This document shows, in pieces, positions 11,236 to 24,200 of a DNA stretch of 64,000 bases (its first letter is position 1; every line of letters starts with the position of its first letter). A program made the position numbers and the translations under genes. The notes beneath the pieces were generated by a model. The model did no database searches, was not told where the DNA came from, and worked only from the letters and a program-made list of their open reading frames with translations. The DNA comes from Acanthochromis polyacanthus. Taxonomy: Eukaryota > Chordata > Actinopteri > Pomacentridae. The stretch is taken from contig NC_067123.1 of assembly GCF_021347895.1 (NCBI RefSeq), positions 37,001,571 through 37,065,570 of the forward strand, read 5' to 3'.

Positions 11236-14200
11236 CTCAGATCAGCACACTATAGATTGACACACACACAAACTACCATACATGGATGCATTCAGCACAT
11301 CTGCGCCTATTTTTGGACCCTGATTCCCTCCAACAGCTGTAAGGTTGCTTACCTCAGGTAAGCCTCCTCAGGCTCTCCTATCTCTACCTGTATAAAGCCA
11401 GCTTGCTGTGGGGCAGAGATCGATGTGGATCCTGCTGCCTTTGTCTTCTCATTAGCCAACAGTGAATCCATCTTTCTCACATTCTTTTATCTCTTCTCCT
11501 CACACAACCTCCCTCCTTGCCTCCCCCCTCCTCCCTCCTCTTCTATCTGTGTTCCTCCTCTGTCCATTTGTATTCACCTCAGACACGGGTCTCTCCTATC
11601 GCCTCTCTCTATCTCATACTTGGTTATTTTCTTCCCCTCTCTTATTTTTCTACTGTCTCACCAGCCAGCCTGTCCCCCTCAATTCCCTTTTTTTTCTTTC
11701 TTTCAGCATCTCATTACCGCCCCCCCATCTGCCCCTGGTCCTTTGCTCACCTCCCAGGCGCTCAGCTGAGGGGACGCATACAGTAGAAGATTAGAATTGT
11801 ATGAAAGTTATATTTGAATGCGTGCGAATGGGGGAAGATTCAAATATTTGAAGGTTTCCTCAAGACAAATGGCTGTAAAACCTGGTGGAAATAGTCGAGG
11901 TGGTGCTGCAGCGCTGTCACTTCCTCATTAATGTTAATGTGTGAATGACTGAGAAGCATTCAGAACTATTTTAGATTTATGACTGCAGTTAATCCCATCA
12001 GTGTGACATGAATAGAGAGTGGCTATATTAGCTGAGACTTAGCTGCATTTAAGTGCTATAAAAGTGCACTGATTTTTGAGTGTCGCAATCAGTATTAGTG
12101 CTATCTATCAATTTTAATCAGTCTTTTGGTGTCTACAATGATTTTCACAGCATGGTGTGGTTGCTCAGTGTCGTTATTCATGACTGTTTTAGCACATTTT
12201 TTGGCTTTAAATTGACATTTATGTGTTAAAATGACAAATATGTGCTTGTCTTAATGAATGCAGACCACAGTGTGTGAGAGAGGCAGAGAAACACACCCAG
12301 ACTAAGTGCAGGTGTGGGTCTACATGCCTGCGTGTGCAAAACCTCCTCTTTCTCCACAGCAAGATACAAATCTCTAAAATAATGCAAAAACTGACCCAGT
12401 TTGCAGGTAGCAGACAAATCCTCAGAGGCTATGGTGAGAATACTGATGGCCATCAAGCTTTTAAAGGCCTTAGGCTTGGAGCCACTTCTCCACAACTCTG
12501 TCTACATGCACAGAGAGCCAGCTGAAGGCCTCGCTCGTTCCACAGCGAGCTCCTTCCCTCGTCCAGCTCTCGTTAGCTCTCAGGAGGGAGCAGTAAGAAA
12601 ATGAAGGCAGCGTCAGAGAGCCAAAAACCAGAGGCCTTTAGGGCCAGACTCTGGTTGAGGCCTTAATGTTTTACCCTTGAGCGCAGCATTCAGCACAGAT
12701 GGTTATGGCACAGCTGCAAGAAATGGGATCACTTGGAAGCCAAGCTGTTTGTACCAAAGCCATGAAAATGGCTTTTTATGATAACGCTCAGCAAGAAATG
12801 TCTTGCTCTGGTGTACTGAGAGTCCAAAGTGGATTGTTACACAGTCGATGCCCGGTAATACTGCGCTGTTTGATTCTTTACAGCTTTTCTGAGGTAAACA
12901 ACATCAGACGATTTCCTGCGGCTTTTTCTTCTGCCGCGGACGTTTTGAAACGATGTCTCGATTATCATAACCTATAACTCGCAGCTCTTTGATTACCGGC
13001 CAAGTTCGTCACAAACGCACTACCCCCCATTAGAAAGTGTTGGTCTCAGCTTCCGCTCTCAGCAGAGCGCCTGGCCAAGTCGTTACAGATGTCCCTGCTA
13101 ATGGCTGACTGAGGCAGGAAAAAACACACGCGCAGGCCATTAAATCATCTCGCATCTGAGGCCATCTGCCAATTAGACGGGGGAGATGTGGAACATCTTG
13201 TGAGCACGCGGGAGCAGCGGTGCACTGCGGTAACCTCGCCTATCCACAAGCAGCGTCCTGTGCTCCCGCCACCTCCTCCCATCAGGTGTCCGGCCTTGCT
13301 GGTTACACAGGGCGCATCCCCATAATTGGGCACCCCCGTGTCAGCATGATGAAAACCCGGCTTTCATTCGGTCCCCCACACCTTCCCTCAAGAAACACAG
13401 CGCCTCTATTAATGCAACACCAAAGCAGAAAGCCTTTACATGCAAAAGGGAAAGCAGAGTTTAAAAATGTGCCACACATCTCTTTGCTAAATCACCATTC
13501 CCTGGCCTGCTCAGCAAGATGAAAGTGTTCAGGAGCTGTTTGTGGCTGATCCTTGGTGATTTACAGCTCTGCGTGTTTCATGCTGCACATTATGACCCTG
13601 ATTTGGACCTGAAACGGTGTCTGTCAAGCCTTTTAAACCACACGATACAGAAGAACGGGGAAAAAAAAAACACAGCCCAATTCCCCACACACCATTTCTG
13701 GTGCTACAAAATAAATTATCACCTTGACAAATAGCTTCCCTGCGAGTTGAAGGAACAGAGACTTGGTGATCAATGTTGAGTCGAGGTGCTGTCTTACTCA
13801 ACAGCCTCATTAACCACCGGGTCGGGCTGTGTGGGTGTGCAGGCCCGGCTAGAGTTGAAGGTGCTTCCCTGTGGGGCAGAAGGAGAGCCTGGTGCCCTGC
13901 AGGAAGAACTCTGTAGATATGTAGCTGCGTTAAAGGTGACTGTTAATGACAAATGAAGAAAGGGGACAGAGGTGTGAGGTGATGGATAAGGAGGCTTCAG
14001 AAACTAGGTGGGGAGAAGGAAAAAGGATGGTACAGTAGGGAAGAGGTGGGCGTAATGGACAGATCGTGGCGGAATGGAAGGAGAGCTGCCTGAAAAGGTA
14101 GGAAAGCAGAGCTGTCTTACACGAGAGAGAAAAAGCAGAGGGAGGAAGATTGATTGAGTTGGCCAGAAGTCAGGAAGGGTGAAAGAGAGCGCGGGTTTTA

Positions 14201-14762
14201 GCGGATATGGAAGTTAGGTTATTGGCTGAATGTGCTGTAGCTGCTGTTTTGTGAGGAGATGATACCCACAGGAGTTGATCCGTGCTAATGTGGACACAGG
14301 CTGGGTCATTCATGTGGACCGATGCTCAGAGACAATAGCTCGCCGCCGTTCACCTGCCCCTCTGGCCCGTGCAACACGGCGCAGACGGAGCTCACGGGAG
14401 ACGAGCAGATTTGCCACCTGATAGCGTGCACGTCCGTCCGCCCGTCTCTTGGCTGTCTTGGCGATTTTGCATACAAATGCGTCTTATTCACTGGCATTCA
14501 ATTTGTTCTTTCATTGTACCACACAAGCGCCTCAGACAGCATTAGGGTTGGTTGCAGTGTTTTGTTTTTTTTTCCCCCCTTTCCCCCCGGATGCAGTTGT
14601 TAAATGAGAATGAATGTGTGAGAATGCCACTGACTGAAAAGTACAAATTGACCTTTTATACATTTTTGAATTGAACATGTCTTTCCGTCGCTAATTAAGT
14701 ATTCCTCTCTCCAACTATTCAGATTGCATGTGAACATTTGGATGCCTTTTTCCCTGGTTTAA
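10716..14762 (+). other. ephrin intron 1, 5' part
   Basis: The intron starts with the GTAAGT donor. A pyrimidine-rich stretch runs from about 11480 to 11760 and a CA repeat lies at 11202-11232. The 12.2-14.6 kb part is unique and balanced in composition, with purine-rich DNA at about 13960-14200. No exon with both splice signals and a recognisable ephrin or other protein match was found. Confidence 0.6.
11202..11232. repeat. (CA)n microsatellite
   Basis: About 15 uninterrupted CA units; a likely polymorphic marker. Confidence 0.95.
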
Positions 14763-15301
14763 CCTTCATGTCGTCCTGCGGTTCAGTATTGACCCGTTTT
14801 AAAGTTTGACAGTGTGGAAAAAAAATATATTTTCACAGTGAGACGTTTGATGTCCACATTTTCAACATTTTTGGGAAATTTTTGGTGGGAAAAGGAAATT
14901 AGAAAAATGTTTCTTTAAGAACATTCACAAAAAAGTCAACCAAAATCCATAGAATTCGCTGGATTTTGGTTGATTTTTTTTTTAGTGAATTTCTTAAAGA
15001 AAATATTAGAAGTTTTACAGATTTTTTTTTAGGATTTGGTTTTTTGTTTTTTTTTTTTGGAAGAATTTTACAGATTTTTTGAAAATACTTGCAAGAATTG
15101 TCTTGCCAAATTTGGAGAATTTTTAAAAATATCGTTTTAAGGGAAACTTTTAAGGAATTATTGGATTTCTTTTTCCTGAAGGTTTTTGCAAATTTTCAGA
15201 AATTTGGAGATTTTATTTTTTATTTTTTTGCAGAATTTTTAGATTTTTTTCAGACAAGGAAACATTTTTTTTGGTGCCTATAAATGAAGACAACAGGAGG
15301 G
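14763..15301 (+). mobile_element. TTAA-flanked MITE, family B copy 1
   Basis: The 539-bp element is bounded by TTAA on both sides (14759-14762 and 15302-15305). Its ends are imperfect inverted repeats: CCTTCATGTCGTCCTGCGG at the start and GAAGACAACAGGAGG at the end. The AT-rich interior contains a palindrome near 14937-14976 (TCAACCAAAATCCA...TGGATTTTGGTTGA). It is homologous in order to 32686-33190 and, inverted, to 59390-60725. TTAA duplication points to the piggyBac or Kolobok type. It has no coding capacity. Confidence 0.85.
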
Positions 15302-15305
15302 TTAA

Positions 15306-18075
15306 CCATCCAAAAGATTAGCTTGATGAATAGTGCTTTTAAAAGGATAGGTAACTTGACATTATCACCTGGCTTCATTAAATCACAGATCGGCAGCGGT
15401 GTCTTGAAGCTTATTGGGCTGATAAAGGGGTGTGCTGGCCATTTTTAGCTTGTTGGAATCTGCTAGGAGTCACATTAACAGACAGAGAAACACTGAAAGG
15501 ATATTTAATGGTTCGTATGGATCCAGGAGTGGGTGTGCGGATCAATACATTTATATTGTATGGGAAGGAGAATGGACTCGGGCCGAACAGAAAACACGAG
15601 CAGGTTGCTTTTCTGAGCATCAATCAATCTGGGTGCATCAGGTGATCAATTTCCAAATGCATTTTTAATTTGATTTGGTGGTGTCAGTAAATTGCCATGA
15701 AGCATTCGGAGCTGGGAAGCCCAGATCAAGGACTGCCTTGGAACAGCGTGCTTGAGAATTGATTATTATGGCCTTGTCAGTCACTGCTCCGGGGTTCCTG
15801 CTCCTTGGAGGCCTTTAGTGTGTCTGCACTAAACAAGGGCTTGCTTTAGCTGTAGCTTCAGAGAAAACAAAGGTTAAAAAAACATGAGGCCGTGCACGGA
15901 TGAAAGAGAACAACGTTTTGAATAAATCTTCAAGAAAACAGTCCTCTGTAGCATTAAAATGAAAGAAAAATGTGAATGAGCGTGCAAGACCTAAACAAAC
16001 TGTAAGTTATTCCTGCGCCGGTGCAAAATGAAAAGGCTTTCATCAGAACATACTTTAGATTCTGCTCGCTTTACTGATTCAAAGGTTAGGTGAGAACATC
16101 AGCATGCACTTGTTTTTGCCAAATGTCTCGCAGCTCATCTGCATAAAATTTAAAACGAGCTTAGTCAAAAAAATCTGACTCCATCAATAAAGGTCTGCTT
16201 CTCTCTGTGAGATGCGTCATTAGAATTCTCAACACAGTCAAACTTGTGTGAAAATAATTGGTAAGACTAAAAGAAATGGCACAGAAGTATTACTGCTGGT
16301 TCTTAGCTGCTGCTATTGGTAAACATTAATTTGACTCTACAGTGCAGTTAAATGAAAAGATGGGTGGGGACGCAGAGGAAACCTCAGGAGGAGGCACTTA
16401 ATCAGCATGGACTTTAATAGATATGTGGAAAGTTTGACTATTACTGCGTCAGAGTAAAGTCTTCCATCTTGGCGTTTCCTCTACTTCTTCATCCCCTCTT
16501 GAGGTCCAAGGCACTCCAAGACCGCTGAGGTTCGTTATTATGAGGAATTGGCAGATTTGGTGTGCCATTCTAACCTGTTCATGGGCTGTGATGGGACTCA
16601 TCTACAGGTTACCCCCAGCTGATGGCGAGTCCAAAGAAAAACATAGTTAGACCCTTAATATGATATCAAAAGCCATTAGCATTCCTGCCCTTCAAGGCTA
16701 TAAAAACTGCACTTAACTGGCAGTGGGAGCCCACAGGAGATAGTCCTGATCCCAGACAGGTAGAACCAATTTCAGACTCAATGATTTGAATGCAAATGCT
16801 TCCTACAAAGAGGGCTTTCCAACTTCCGATTGGTAGCTCCACAGTACATTACACTGGGAGTCTGCAGCGCCGTGCCCGTTACCCACTGGGAAATTACACT
16901 GCAGCTATGATGAAAATGGCTGCCATGTAAAAAGATCAAAGCTGTTGATAGGTGGATGGTCACTGGCTGGAGTTTGATTATTTGGGAAATGGGCCTTGTT
17001 ACGCTACATGGCCTGGAAAACGATATGGCAGCCACAGCAGTTGGTCAAAATAATTTGTTTTTTTATTGAAGCAGAAGGCCTCTGCTGAAGTATGGCAATT
17101 GAGGTGCTATTTTGCTCCGACCGGCGCCCTCAGAGTTATCAGTGTCCCTTCATAAAAAAGGCAGCGAGTGAGGACACAGGTTTGTGCTCTGTCATATCTT
17201 GTTCTCTGTTCATTCCCTTCAGGTCTTGAGCCGTGACAGGTCTTCCCTCTAATGCTCTTGGGTGCTTAACAACAGCGGCGTTACGAGAAGTGGAAACTGT
17301 CCTCACAGCTTAGTGGATGATACGGCTCCAGTTTCCCTTTCATGTGAGGGCAATTTCGGATACGGGCAGCGCAATAATTAGATATTCTGTTATAATTGAG
17401 ATTTTTCCTATTGAAGATGTAATTATATGAAGGTCTGAGACCCTTTGGCAGCCGTCGTCTCTGTAATAAGAATATTTGAAGAAAATTGAAATCTCTCTCT
17501 AGTGCTCTGTGCATCCAGAATGACAAAAAGTAATTTGACCCCTCAGCAGCGGCAGCCAGCACATCCAGTGGCTTAATGTATCCCTCTTATGTTGTTAGAG
17601 GGAACATTTAAATCAGTACATCTTCAAGCGAAACTCTTCTATTACAAATATGATAGCAAAGTCTTTAGAGCTTGAAAGTGTGATGTAAGTGGATTGGATG
17701 GGAAGCTACCTACTGGCGAAAATGAAAGTATTATTGTTGTGAGGAAGCTGGAGGGGCTGTGCTGCTTGAATTTAACATTCGGAGGTATTTAAATGCTGTG
17801 CCTGGTGAAGTAGCTGCACGGAGTCATGACATTAAACGCATTTGTCGGAGAGAACATGCGGCTGCTGTGAAATGTACAGCGTGACCTGTGCTCGCGAGCC
17901 GGTGTGCGATGTTTGAGCCGGGATTGTAGGGGGAGAGGGTCACGTGGGTCCATTAGTACTTTTCTAGGGTATCGCTGCTCCATTTAAAGGGAGCAATAAG
18001 CATTAGTGTGAAAACAGAGCACCAGGCGAGTGCTACAATGTAATATCATACTGTAGGAACTATCATTATACACAG
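15306..18075. other. unique intron sequence, candidate regulatory DNA
   Basis: No gene or repeat recognised. About 17300-17570 stands out: it is repeat-free, of mixed composition, and dense in ATTA/TAAT homeodomain-type motifs (CAATAATTAGATATTCTG, TATAATTGAG, TGTAATTATATGAAG). This resembles deeply conserved non-coding elements near developmental genes, but conservation has not been tested. Confidence 0.4.
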
Positions 18076-19204
18076 CAGTGTGAAAATACTCCATTACATA
18101 TAGAAGTCAGCGCATGAAGGCTATAAAGTACTTCAGGATTCGCAGCAAACTGTAGTTAAAGTATCAAGTATTGGTGTGGTCACTCTGACTGATGTATATT
18201 CCAACATTAGATGAGTAATAGCAAAGCATCAGTTACTGTTGTAGCTGGTTTGAACAACTTCATATATTGTATCCACGAACACCAGATAAACTTCAGCGCT
18301 CCTCACATGATTAATGGGAGAGGAAAGAAGAAAAAACAAAGTTTAGATACAAAAATCTGTTTCCAATTTTGGGACCTTTTGTCTAATCTTTGATTTTTGG
18401 TGAGATATTGGATCCTTTGCTGAAATGAAACCATGTGGGAAACAAAACTGCTGTTAGTGAAGCTTTAGCTTTCTGGTTGTTGATTAATTGACTCCTAGAA
18501 ACTGTCCTCAAACTAGTATATTTACAGGGTGTGTCCATGAAAATAATCAATTTCTGACTTAAAATGTTTTAGATGTAATTCTGCCTCTTTTAGAACGTGC
18601 AGCTCTGTAAACCTTGAACACACCCGCTCAACATTGACCCTCCTGTCAAACTATTCTACGCTACACACTGATTGTTTTTAATGTCGGAGTAATTCAGCCG
18701 TTTGAACTGGAGACCCATTCTGAAGAAGAAAAGTGATGCAGAAAGTGTCACTGTGAGATGACAGGATTGGTTTCATAAGTTTGTTGTGTATGAAAAGAAG
18801 TCTGAATCTGTGGTTTTGAAATTCATTAGTACGCTGTAGTGTCAAGGTGTTAAAATGTTCACAGTGTGTCTTCTAATAAGTATAAAAAAACACCATAAGG
18901 GCAGGATCACATGGTGAAAAAACTACTTTTTACAGAGGTCAGCTACACACTGCTTTTTGTAAAAGACATCAGAGGCCAGAAAGGTTGGAAATAGTTGGTT
19001 TAACATGCAGTATTATCCATTGAGTGAAATCTTCATATTAAAACTAAATAAAGCTGTTAAATAAATGTAGACCCAGTATTTCCTTCTGAAATGCAGTGGA
19101 GTGGAAGTAGCATAAAACAGAAATGCTTAATTAAAGTGGAAATACCTAAAGATTGGACTTCAGTACAATATTTGAGTAAATATATTAGCTGCGCTCCATC
19201 ATCA
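18076..19204 (+). mobile_element. hAT-type MITE relic, split by another repeat
   Basis: The first part (18076 to about 18300) and last part (about 19020-19204) match, from memory, the start and end of a very common teleost hAT MITE. Its hallmarks are AAAATACTCCATTAC followed by AAGTATCAAGTAT near the start, and CTTCAGTACAATATTTGAGTAAAT followed by a degenerate CTCCATCA end. TGTTGTAGCTGGT at about 18237 also fits that family. Between them lies unrelated repeat DNA (about 18476-18870), so this is a nested or rearranged locus. The ends are too decayed to show an 8-bp duplication. Confidence 0.6.
18476..18870 (+). repeat. dispersed repeat nested in the hAT relic
   Basis: This aligns in order with 7681-7925 and then with 8600-8780. 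The second part shares a TTCAGCCxTT block, a GATTGGTTTCAT block, an AAATCTG/GAATCTG block and TTCATTxxTACGCTGTAG. The CTGATTGG core is reduced to GGATTGG here. Confidence 0.55.
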
Positions 19205-20542
19205 TTATTTTTTTGCTAATTTTTACTGAATAGTAGACAAAGTGTTGACTTTTCAACAGGACTTCACTGTGCCACATAAAAATATGACTAATAGTAGTTA
19301 ACTAAAAGTCAACAGCAAAGTTAGATCAAATCTGCAAAAGCAGATCAATTTTCGATTGACTTTTAGTGACATAACAAATACATTACTGGGTGAACTGAGA
19401 TACAGTCAATCAAATGTCATGCCATTCAGCGTAGGCGATCATTTCTCTCCATCTAATCCGATCTTTTGCTTTCTGAATTGCGACTGTTGCCCTTTTCATC
19501 TCCCTGAAGGCTCCATTCACATCATTGAGCTTAAAGCGACGTTGACTGGAGTTCATGATTGTACAGGAATAAAAACTGAAGTGGTCTTCTTCAGCTGCAG
19601 TGTCCGTACTGGACTTCTAACCTTGGTCATTGATCTATGGATTCCTCTGCTCAGCGTTGCGATTATACAACCATATCTAACCACTCTAACTGAATCTGCT
19701 TGTACAGCCATCCATCCACCTGCAAGTCATGGTTTCACATAACCCTTTGCGGGAGGCTAAACAGGTGCTACACCGTGCCTAAGGGTGACCTGTAGGCCAT
19801 CGGATGGAGGGAGCGCCTTACACCTCCTTTTGCTGTATTAATGCAGAGCACCTATGCAGCACCGACACCGTAGACCTGAAATTACATCGCCCTTGTTCAA
19901 ACCTGACACTTAGAGCTTCTGACGGCTCGATCTCAACTGTATCTGCTGAGTTAAACGTATAATTTCAGAGACTGACGGAACAAGCTGCTGTTCAGCCCCG
20001 AATGTCTGGACATCCTGATTAAGGTGATTAAAATATTAACATGTGTTCCATCCGCCGGTGTGTCTGAGTGCCTGCCAGCTCTGCTTGTTTGTTTCAGGAA
20101 GTCCGACCACCAAAACAACCGCTCCTGACCGATCAGTAGCGTCTGACGGGGCTTTAAAATGCCCTTCCTCCAGCTGTCATCCTCTGTCACAGCAGCAGAC
20201 TCTGCAGGAGCACACTGCATTATCTGTTCTTTTTTGTCTTAATAGGTGTAAAAGTTGATTTATCCCGTTTCGTTTCCTCCTTCCTGTTGCTTCCTCCTGA
20301 GCCAGGGGTGCAACGCATGTATTTAAAGTATGACTCGGGGATTCCAGCTGTTGTTAAAATCTGGGAATTAGCAGTTTTCAGATGATGTGCTCAGACATCC
20401 AACATTGCATTCGTTTGACTGACAAGCTTATCGTGCCTCTGAGCACAGTAAAAATATGCAATACTTGCTCCATAGTGGCTCCTGATCAAGAGCTTTCACG
20501 TGTTTACACTTTACCAAATGTTTCATTTTGTAGTTTGGTTAA
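19205..20542. other. intron sequence with possible LINE fragment
   Basis: No exon recognised. The 128-codon plus-strand frame at 19356-19742 lies over a possible retroelement fragment on the other strand and is not thought to be a gene. The remainder (19600-20540) shows no clear feature. Confidence 0.45.
19410..19545 (-). pseudogene. possible C-terminal end of a LINE reverse transcriptase
   Basis: On the minus strand an open stretch reads AFREMKRATVAIQKAKDRIR followed by WREMIAYAEWHD and a stop at 19410-19412. A lysine-rich lead-in followed by a DRxRWR motif close to the stop is common at the ends of non-LTR retrotransposon polyproteins. The catalytic motif is not present in this fragment, so the call rests on a short motif and could be wrong. 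Confidence 0.3.
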
Positions 20543-21226
20543 CAGTCTGAGCAACCAAACCTGCTGGTGGGTTTGAAAAGCGTGTTATTTTAAAAATACT
20601 GGCCAAATTACATCATTTATCTGAACCGAAAAATGAAAAAAAAACTGAAAGAATTCAACAGTCCTTGAACTACTTCTACTGTGAAGTGCCATTTTGTTGG
20701 AAAATGTAACAAAACCTAAGCTTGAAATCATGATATTTTAACCACATCGCTGAATACAGATTCAACATCTCATTAAAAAAAATGCCAGAAATAACTAAAT
20801 TACACAACACAGATTCTGAGAAGCATAAACAATTGTGCTCTCCTCATCATAACTAGGAAGATGTTAGTGACACAGCTGAGACCAACAAAAATTCTGAGAC
20901 TTTTTGACTGCACTAGATTGAACTGCAGGCGGTGTACAAAAACAGATAGCACACAAGGATGGAAGCAAATTAAAAACGTAAATACCAAAATATGTACAGC
21001 CATGAGTTTTCTCCACTATTGATAACACATATGGGCACTTGAAAGATATTGTACATGTTGATTTAATTATTTCAAGTTTTGGTAAGTAAAAAAAGCAATG
21101 AAATTCAACCTTTGCAATATAACTTTGTTGTACGAGACAAAAGACACTGCTTCTAGTTATGCTTCCAAAAAGGTGCAGGAAAAATGAGCCCACGGTGAGC
21201 ATCAATGTGATGCCAGAACCTGGCCG
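20543..21226 (-). mobile_element. TTAA-flanked element, family A copy 1
   Basis: The 684-bp copy has TTAA on both sides (20539-20542 and 21227-21230). On the minus strand it aligns block by block with the copies at 39, 44.5 and 54.2 kb: CCTGCAGTTCAATCTAGTGC early in the second half, then AATATCATGATTTCAAGCTTA, then GATAAATGATGTAATTT near the end. The minus-strand frame at 20864-21205 shares a TxPAVQxxSAVKxxxF string with the frame at 39173, which only reflects shared DNA. No transposase remains. Confidence 0.75.
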
Positions 21227-21230
21227 TTAA

Positions 21231-24200
21231 CTCGCAAAATAAACGTCGATGCGGCTTATAAAACCCAAAGCCTGCTAACGCCTTGATTTTATTGGGACAA
21301 TCGGGCGGAAGAAAGTTGCAGTGACATTTAGCTGTGGCTCTGCTTCAACTTCTTACATAACACAACACGTAGTACAAAGTCAGCAGATCAGAGCACAACT
21401 CGGTGGCTCCTTTCTTTGCGTCTGTGTTTCCATATCTTCCAGCTCATCATTTAATCAGGTCTCGTGTTGGTCTGCATCAAAAATCTATTCGGAATTCATT
21501 TGCCGCCTTGATGTGTAAATTCGGTTATGGTTAATACATGAGCTACGACACATGCATAATCATGCCCCGCTACTCGCACAGCTTCCTTCCTGGTTTTCTC
21601 ACCCGTTCATTTCTACGGACAATGCGTGACTCATAACACACTACTGGCATCCTCCATCAGTTGGAGGGGGGGGGAAGTGGGGAGAATCCCTTCCCCTCTT
21701 CCCTCCCGCTTCCTCCCCCTCTCCGGAACAGTGTGTAGTGTTGGTAAGAGAAGCGGCTCCACAGTGCAGTCTGTTGTTTGCATTTGTTACAGTCGGGAGG
21801 GTGACTTGTGGAGGCGCGAGGAGAGGTGGTGCCCTGAATGTTATCACTAAATTTTGAATGCCGTGCTATTAATGACTGGATTATTGAGGAAACATACAGC
21901 CGAGCCTGTAATCTACCTGCTCACTGCGCTCCCCTGATTAAACTGCAGATCCTCCTCTGGCTATGTACCAATCTGCTGCACTGCTTTGTTGATTAAGTTA
22001 TTTATTTATTGGTTCAGCTGCTTTTCTGTCGCCGTGGGCTATGTACAGCAGCTGCCCTTGTGACCATAATAGTGTTAAAGCCACATTTCTTACTCGACTT
22101 GTACTTTGTGTGTACACTGTATGATTCGGTGGCGTTTCCTCATGCTAGCAGCCTGTGTAGTGCTGCATTGGACTGTGTCTAGACGAGCATAGTGTGTAAT
22201 AAAACTGGGAGACACACGGAGAGGAGCCCAGCTCCTCACCATGCTGTGTGTGGGTGTTCAGAATATCAATGTCCTGCTGTGCTCTCTCACTATGGGTTTG
22301 TCTGGCTGCTATTAGGTGGCATTTAAGGTGTTTTCATGTCTCATTGTCAGTCTGGATTATTGTGCCCATGTCCGTACGTGCTTGTTTGATTGATTGGCTG
22401 TGAAAGCCCAGTAATGATTCTGTCTCCTTGTTGTGGCCGTTTCTGTCTCTTTCGGTCAGTCTCTCCCTCGTGCTCGTGTTGCCTTTCTTTGAGTTGCAGC
22501 TACCTCGCCGAGCGGCCGCCCCACTCCGTCTTCCTGCCGTGTCGTTTCAAGTGTTTTTGCTCAGCCTTCTGTTCCTGCTCCATTCTCACCTTGTGTAGAG
22601 TCAATGGGAAGTCCCAGAAGGCTGCTTCGCTCAACCGCATTGCCGTGCGTGGGAGGAGAGTGGGCACTACCGCCCATTTACCTCCCTTTAATTTAGCGCT
22701 CTATTGCAATTGAAGGAGTGACTCACATACATTGTATCATTATTTAGAAATCCGTCAGCGCTGGTGTACTTGTCTTTCCAGTGCAGCGTAAGAACACATG
22801 GGAGAAGCTTCTCCTTGTCTCTGCGGTGTTTGTGTGTCTTTCAGTATAGCATAGAGTAAGTATATACATACAGTAAGCAGTAAGAGATAGATGGTTATGA
22901 TAAATAGATTTGCTTTTGCAGCACTTAAAGGGATTCTGTGCCACTTCCCAGGAGGGAGAGGTAGAAAAAGTTATGACAAAAAATAACCAAAAAGAAGAAA
23001 AAGAAAGTGGGGTTGGGGGGGGGGGGGGGTAGGGGGGAGGAAAATGCAACAGAAACAAAAAAAAGGAGATGCGGGAGGCAGATACAAAGCAATTCAGAGA
23101 TGTAAAGGCAGAGAGTGGAAGTGGGGATAGGGAAGGAGGAGGAGGGGGATATTCGTATGTAGAGGAGAGGAAGAGTCTGTATGGAGAATATTAATGGTGT
23201 GTCAGGAAGTGGAGTATCTTTAAAGACCCTAACCTTTCTTCTGGTGCTCATGCGTACTGTATCGGAACAAGCAGCTCGGAGGCACTGCTGGAAACACAGC
23301 GGAACAGGCTTCAGCCGACGCCTTGAACCCTTGCATTGTAATTGCATGGAAGAAAATATGTAATGACAACAACCGGGGAGGGAATATAACCAGAAACAGA
23401 TTCCTTTTCCTGCTTCAAAGGCTTAATGAAACGTGTTCATTAGAGGTAGCTCTCTTATTATGAAAATCAGTCTGCTTAGACGTGGAGATCCGACCTGAAA
23501 CACCCGCTGTCTGTCCGCTTCCTTTACGCTCTTTCTTTCTGTATTATATGCACATGCTCCAGCAAACGTTTGTGAAATCCCTCCCAGCACCTGTCAGGGT
23601 CGGGATCTACAGCAGGAAAGAGAAAAGAGAGTGAGCTGCAGGAGAGAGGAGAGAGAGGTAGAAGGAAGTGACGCTCATTTACCACATGATGCAAGTAAGT
23701 AAGACGCCGAGTCACAGGTGACAGTCGATGACAAGGCCAAGAACAGGCCTGTCAGGATCCACAGAGGAGGAGGGAATGTGGTGTTTCCCTTATAGCACAT
23801 GACAGGAGGGAGTGTATGCTATGGCGGCACCACAGTTGTTAAGAGTTAAATGATGTAGCGAAGAGAATAACATATACAGCCTGAAGTCATTGTGGGAAAA
23901 AGCGAGCGTGACGCACGGAGAAGATGGATTCCCCCTGTGGAAATTGGTCTAATAACCAGGAGGTTTATTTCTTCAGAGCCCCCGACTGCCGTTAAAAACA
24001 ATGTGGCCGTGATTGGAAAAAGAGGGAGCGACTGTAGATAATCACATTCACATCTCTGGCTGTTATTTTTGTCATTTGATCCGCAGTAATGTAAATTGGA
24101 AGCTCTCTGGTTCTCATCTCGCATCAGCTCTGTGCGCTGAATGAAAGTCGCGCTTTAGGAAATAATTGTCAAGATTTCCTGAAATCTGCAACAACTTCTG

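Noticed and set aside
11425..11794. Overlapping 110-114-codon plus-strand frames just after the ephrin exon
   Set aside because: All three frames are open because the DNA is pyrimidine-rich; no ephrin or other domain is encoded.
20864..21205. 113-codon minus-strand frame sharing a peptide with the frame at 39173
   Set aside because: The shared peptide comes from the two loci being copies of the same non-coding TTAA-type repeat.
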